DNA of 64,000 nt from Pampus argenteus (Eukaryota > Chordata > Actinopteri > Scombriformes > Stromateidae): the NCBI GenBank assembly GCA_036937835.1, contig CM072864.1:7971001-8035000 (forward strand), written 5' to 3'. Of the stretch, positions 59,216 to 64,000 are shown piece by piece; position 1 is the stretch's first letter, and each line of letters opens with the position of its first letter. The notes under the pieces were generated by a model that was given only the letters and a program-made list of their open reading frames with translations, was not told the origin of the DNA and searched no databases. A program made the translations under genes and the position numbers.

Positions 59216-61578
59216 TCATTTCTTTCTCCGCACTTTGGGTTTCTTGACCGGCCGGAGGTACGGGTTGTCAATCACGTTGTCTTCGGTGGTTTTTGTGGAG
59301 GGAACGACGCCGCTGGGTGGAAGCATGGAGTTCTCTTTGTCAGCTGCTGGATCATCCTGAATGAGGGAACGAGAAACCAAGATGGAAGTGAGCAATCATT
59401 ATAAGACACTCTACCACACTTATGCATCACATTCAAAAGAATTGTTGAATAGACATTTTGGTAAATAATCTTATTTGTTTTAAATCTCCTAGCCCAAGCT
59501 CCATATTTAACAGACAGATATGAGAGTGGTACCAATCTTTTCATCCAAATCGCTAATTTGCGACACATGGTAATAATCCTTAAATCAGCCCTTAGATGGC
59601 CATACAGACATACAGACATCGAGGAATCTAACTTACATTGATGTTGTTTCCTGTTGTGTTCTCGCTGTCTGTCTGGTCGTCCTGCTCAGAAGAGTCTGTT
59701 TCTTCCAGAGTCTGCAGTTCCAGCTCTGAGGGCAGGAGCGCGCTGAGATATGGGATGGTAGTCGGCCGTGCTGCGATCACTGACAATACAGATGCAGGAA
59801 TTAGAACTCAAACATAACATGCTTTCAGTAGCATAACAAACATGCAGGCATACGTGCACACAGAGCACCTGAATGTATGACTTCAGAGTCAGAGTCACTC
59901 ACATGGGAAGGCTGTGATGTCGTCTTTGAAGAGGCTCTGCGTTTCTCCGGTCTTTGCCATGAAGCGTGTGAGTGCTCGCTCCACGTCTCTCCTCTGAGTC
60001 GCTGCTTTCTCTCTCACCACCTGATAGTCTGATACAGGCTCTCTGAATGTCTGCAGAATGGAAAACACACTTCACTAACCAAAGGAGAAGGTAATACAAT
60101 AAATTACATTATTCCTGGTTTTTATTCCTGGACCTTTATAAAGAATGTGACTCACAGGTGTTTTGATGTAGGTGTGCGGGTCAGGGAACTCTGGGAAGTA
60201 GCCGGGGATGTGAGTTGGATGTGTGCGTTTCTGTCCAGCTGACAATGCTCTGGGAGTCACAGGGGGGTTCGTAACTGGAGCTGAAATTTATAAAATTCAC
60301 AGTATGTTATTAAATCCATTTTTAGTTGTCATATTTAAATCAATGTAAAAATGAACACTATCATCATCAATTTCATAAACCGTGCAGACAGTACAGTACA
60401 GTGTGCCTACTTACGGGCTGTTATAACCATCCTCTGTGATCTCTTGGCATACACAGGCAGAGTGTCAACACTGAAACCTGCAGAGACACAAACAGATTCA
60501 ATTATGTCTTTGTATTATATGATCTTAGTTATGTATAATTATTATCTTGGTGTCCTCCAGGACTTACCCATTTCAATGAGTGTGACCACTGTGTCCGACA
60601 GGGTTGGGACACTTCTGGCTGTGTGTTCACAATAAGCTTTAGCACAGCGACCTATTTCCGTTATATCTGAAAAGGGGACAAAACACTGTGTTTTAGAAAA
60701 CCCTCTGCTTGTAAGGAATTTGCAAATACAGATCTACAACCTGTCATTATGTTAAAAGAGCAAAAGAAGATGTAAGTGATTCTATGATCTCTGTGACATA
60801 TACAAAAATATTGTCTAAACTGAAACATACAGCTCTGCATCATCTCGGTGAGTGTTTCCACCGCTGCCTTCTCCGCACTGTCAAAGCCGCACTCTGTCAG
60901 CAGGGCACTAACTACCACCTGCAGGGTGCGGCGTCGGGCCAGGTGGTAGTTCTCTGCTGGGCTGGTAGCTGCTTTACCACCACTGGAGCGCTGGGAAAAC
61001 ATACATTAAATAACAACAACATTAGAGTTATTAACCATCCTCACGAGGATCCTCAAAGTTTTAATACAATTTCACCATCTTTGTTGACAGACTTGACTTA
61101 AAAGGTATGAAATACATGTGCACAAACATTAGCAGGTTGAGAGACAGAAATGTATTCATATTTCATGCTATTTACACTGCCGGCAGGTAAGCTTCATTGG
61201 GGATGTATAGAAATGTGATTAACTGGGAGATAAATGTTAGCTAGTGAATATACACAAACATGAATCAGAATTGAATTGAAACAAATAAACATGCATTCAT
61301 TTGCATTAACAGACCAGTGAACTAATTTCATGCTAAATAAACGTAGCTTACCGTATAATCCTCAACGAAGTGGTTCATACTTTAGTTAAACCGTAGTTAT
61401 TCTAGTTTTTAATGTGAGACGTTTCAAAACAGACTTGTATCTTCCTGTCGACTGGTCTCACTTCTTTAGCTAACAGCTAATTTTAGCTGAAAACTGTCGC
61501 AAAACGACGAGTATAGAAACACTTTCTCACCCCTCCTGCATTCAGTGCACCTCCCGACACCACCGCAGGGTCTGCCAT
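59216..61578 (-). CDS. taf8: Transcription initiation factor TFIID subunit 8
   Basis: Nuclear subunit of TFIID, which binds core promoters. TAF8 pairs with TAF10 through its histone fold and contacts TAF2. Eight minus-strand exons join in frame: 61531-61578, 60831-60990, 60568-60666, 60415-60477, 60156-60280, 59903-60050, 59637-59779, 59216-59356. The product is 308 aa (human 310). After a short variable N-terminus (MADPAVVSGGALNAGG), the histone fold runs from AENYHLARRRTLQVVVSALL to about residue 105. The TAF8 C-terminal homology region contains HIPGYFPEFPDPHTYIKTP. A basic end, PYLRPVKKPKVRRKK, fits a nuclear localisation signal. Similarity is collinear with human TAF8 throughout. Its 5' end lies 1.3 kb from g0s2, which is transcribed in the same direction. 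Confidence 0.96.
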
Positions 61579-62894
61579 CCGTAAATATGTGGACTCTTCT
61601 TGCTTGAATATACTGATTTATACTAACAGAAACGTTATTTGTCAAACGACCGTTTAGCCGCCGTTAGTAAACACGGTGCCTTATTACGTACTTTCCGTTA
61701 CCCGGGCGGAAGTGGAATTATCCTTCACTATTTCTTACTGCTGCCATCCAGTGGCTACATGTGGAATTACACCTGCTACATTTTCAACGTGTCAATAATA
61801 TATTTTATTTGTCCAATATATACTTACTGCTTACCGAATAAATAAATGCTTGTTGGAGATGATGGAGCTAAAACACATTACATAATGAGAGGAAATTAAT
61901 AAATAATTGGGATGTGCATATGCACTTCCTCACTTTGGTTAATTAAATGCTAAAAATGGTAGTAAAAGTGGTAGTGTACCAAGCAATAATGTGGCACGTG
62001 TAAAATTAACCAAATGTTCCGTGGTTTAATGTAGTTGAAGTGATTTCAACATCAATCTTCATGTAATGTATGTTCCTTGAATCTATAGTTTTTTCTTAAA
62101 GGAAAGGTTCATAATTGTTCAAGTGTGTCTTAAAACAACAGTCAGGTGTCCATATGAACACTGAAAGAGGTTTTCCTTTCTGTAATCATACCTTCTGTTC
62201 ATACTGGCTGTTAAAATATTCAAATGTGCTTTCAAGGTAAGAGATGAGAGTCAAATCCCACAGCGTCCACACAGTCATGTTGTGCAAAAATGTGTGTTTA
62301 AAGTTGATCTGAGGCTCGTATGAGGCTTTCACAGGCTGAGTTAGTCATATCAAGTGGATATCTGACACTTTTACGGCATTTTTTAGCATCAGATTCCCTC
62401 TTTGTGTTTCCTCAGACAGTGTTCTCCTGTCAAGCTGCACTTTTGCACAAAAAAGACTCTAACATTGAAACATATCTACATGATTTGACTCACCTGTCTT
62501 TAATATCCAAAATATTACTAATTATGACCAATATCTTACACCATACACCATACACCAAGAGCTATAACATTAAATCATGTCCTGAATCAGTTACTAGTTG
62601 AAAAATAGGTTTATTGGAGTTCAAATTAAATCATACACATTCCTTTCCACACACACACACACACATCACAAAGTTTCTGCTGCCCAGCAGCCAGACATCA
62701 CTGTAACCTGCAGTTTTCACTGGATCTACTTATCTTTTTCTCACCAGTCAAGAGGGGCAAATAGCACGTTTAACCAAATCTGAAATAAAAGAATGAGCAC
62801 AAAGTGACCAGTTCAACATGGTGATTTAATTTACCACCGTTGCCATTAGTATTGTAATAGCAGTGTCCTTTCGCATCAGGAGATGAGGGTTTCT
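61579..62894. other. taf8 promoter region and g0s2 3' UTR
   Basis: Immediately upstream of taf8 (61580-61720) is its likely promoter, including a CCGTTACCCGGGCGGAAGTGG stretch near 61696-61716 with a GGAAGTG ETS-like core common in housekeeping promoters. The rest up to 62600 shows no gene. A minus-strand AATAAA at 62610-62615 is a good signal for g0s2, about 280 bp after its stop. An (AC)n run lies at 62650-62666. Confidence 0.5.
62610..62615 (-). terminator. Candidate polyadenylation signal of g0s2
   Basis: Minus-strand AATAAA about 280 bp downstream of the g0s2 stop codon. It is the first canonical signal met on that strand. Confidence 0.5.
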
Positions 62895-63248
62895 TTAAGA
62901 GGCATGTGAGCGGTTGGCTGAGCTCCTCTGCCCAGCGATCACCAGATGTTTGGCCTTAGCCTCGATCCCTACTGTCTCCAGCACATCCACAACATCAGAG
63001 CGAATCACAGTAGTGTGCGACTTCAACACCTGCTTCTTCTTCCTCTCCATCGTCATCATCATCTCTACTGGCGTGTCCTCGGCAGCATCGTGCTCCATGA
63101 ACGGCAGTAAAACTGTTTCCAGCAGTCCACTAACCACTCCAAGCATGGCCAGAGTGGAGCCAAGCATGTAGATCTTCAGCATGCTCCGACTAGGCTTCTG
63201 GTTCAGCATCTCCTTAGCAAATGGGATGATCTCACCAATGGTTTCCAT
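62895..63248 (-). CDS. g0s2: G0/G1 switch protein 2
   Basis: Small lipid-droplet and mitochondrial protein; in mammals it inhibits adipose triglyceride lipase (ATGL/PNPLA2) and so restrains fat breakdown. One coding exon gives 117 aa (human 103). The N-terminal half, METIGEIIPFAKEMLNQK followed by the hydrophobic stretch YMLGSTLAMLGVVSGLLETV, closely matches the human protein, including the hydrophobic segment known to bind the lipase. The C-terminus ends RSHAS against RQHAS in human. The middle is variable, with a Met-rich and Lys-rich patch. A splice acceptor lies 19 bases before the ATG (CTTTCAACAG, ending at 63268), which implies an upstream non-coding exon. Confidence 0.93.
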   Translation of the reverse strand: METIGEIIPFAKEMLNQKPSRSMLKIYMLGSTLAMLGVVSGLLETVLLPFMEHDAAEDTPVEMMMTMERKKKQVLKSHTTVIRSDVVDVLETVGIEAKAKHLVIAGQRSSANRSHAS

Positions 63249-63269
63249 TTTGTGTTGTTTGAAGAGTCT

Positions 63270-64000
63270 GTTGAAAGAAGGAAGGAGAAATCGTAAGTTT
63301 TTGTCATAGAGAATTATCTAATATTTAGTGCAATCAATCTTTCTAGTAAACAGATACTCACTTTGAAAAAAAATCAATGTTCTCAATGTTCGGCCCAGTC
63401 AAGCAAAAAAAAAAATAGGCAAAGACACAAGGGCAGATTCTGCAATTTAAACACAAGTGGCGCTGGGTCAACTCCCACAGTGATGACAAAATGCATATTC
63501 ATGAGGCTACTGCAATAGCTTCTTGTTTGGTGATGAGGGCTTGTTTGGGTAAAAGGGCATGAGTTTCCAGAACAAGAAGAAGAAAATATTCTCTGTAGGT
63601 GAAAATGTGTATGTGACATCACATGAGGTCTTTGTGTGTTATGCAGCAGATACAGTAATACATATTATAAATACATATTACATTATCATTATCTATGTCT
63701 CTCCAAAGGACCTCCAACCACACAATGGATCCAGAGTGCAGAATAAGGATAAACCACACAAACATTCATATACTGCGTATTGCTGAACATTGAACAACAT
63801 GAGTGGTTGGTTCGTGTCGCGTGGCTTGTTACCAAAAACATTGATCCTCATCAGTAGAGTCTGATTAGTGTCCAATCACATGTGAAAGCCAGTCCCACTT
63901 ATTGGCTGTCTTTGACAACTGTATGATTATACATGGAATACCCCATATTGAACACTGTGAGATAAAGTTCATTAGAAGATAAGGTTCAATAGAATTCCCC
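63270..64000. other. g0s2 upstream region
   Basis: It should contain the g0s2 5' intron, leader exon and promoter, but no TATA box or exon could be fixed with confidence. No other gene is recognised to the end of the window. Confidence 0.4.

Overview
The window is nuclear DNA of a ray-finned (teleost, probably percomorph) fish. Genes have many introns with GT-AG junctions, the DNA is AT-rich, microsatellites are long, and intronic repeats are of types common in percomorph genomes. Proteins match vertebrate families at near full length. No bacterial, viral or CRISPR feature was seen. Gene identities come from recognising protein families by eye; no database search was possible.

Layout. 1-8.1 kb: intergenic, with a LINE 3' fragment, scattered repeats and a 205-bp ATCT microsatellite. 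8.2-11.8 kb (+): ccn5 (wisp2), five exons, with a complete cystine-knot module that mammalian CCN5 lacks. 13.9-20.1 kb (+): three tandem, nearly identical intronless P2Y-like receptor genes. 20.7-23.4 kb (-): a UDP-glucuronosyltransferase with an intronless coding region. 23.4-27.5 kb: intergenic, with a dead Tc1-like transposase. 27.5-33.5 kb (+): pfkfb1, 14 exons. 34.6-43.3 kb (+): itih6, 17 exons. 46.7-50.6 kb (-): gdi1, 11 exons. 51.8-55.6 kb (+): atp6ap1, 10 exons, head-to-head with gdi1. 57.6-58.1 kb (+): a broken two-exon remnant of pifo (pitchfork/cimap3), followed by a LINE fragment. 59.2-61.6 kb (-): taf8, 8 exons. 62.9-63.2 kb (-): g0s2.

Spliced models were built by hand. Every junction keeps frame and predicted lengths fit the families: CCN5 347 aa, PFKFB1 476, ITIH6 1223, GDI1 447, ATP6AP1 447, TAF8 308, G0S2 117. 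The genes do not form one pathway. They are a syntenic mosaic: human pfkfb1/itih6 lie at Xp11.2, gdi1/atp6ap1 at Xq28, and taf8, g0s2 and ccn5 on human chromosomes 6, 1 and 20.

No wholly new system was found. The most interesting points are the P2Y triplet, whose similarity begins at the start codon and whose variants look mosaic; the four-module CCN5; the run of symmetrical micro-exons in itih6; and the decayed pifo locus.
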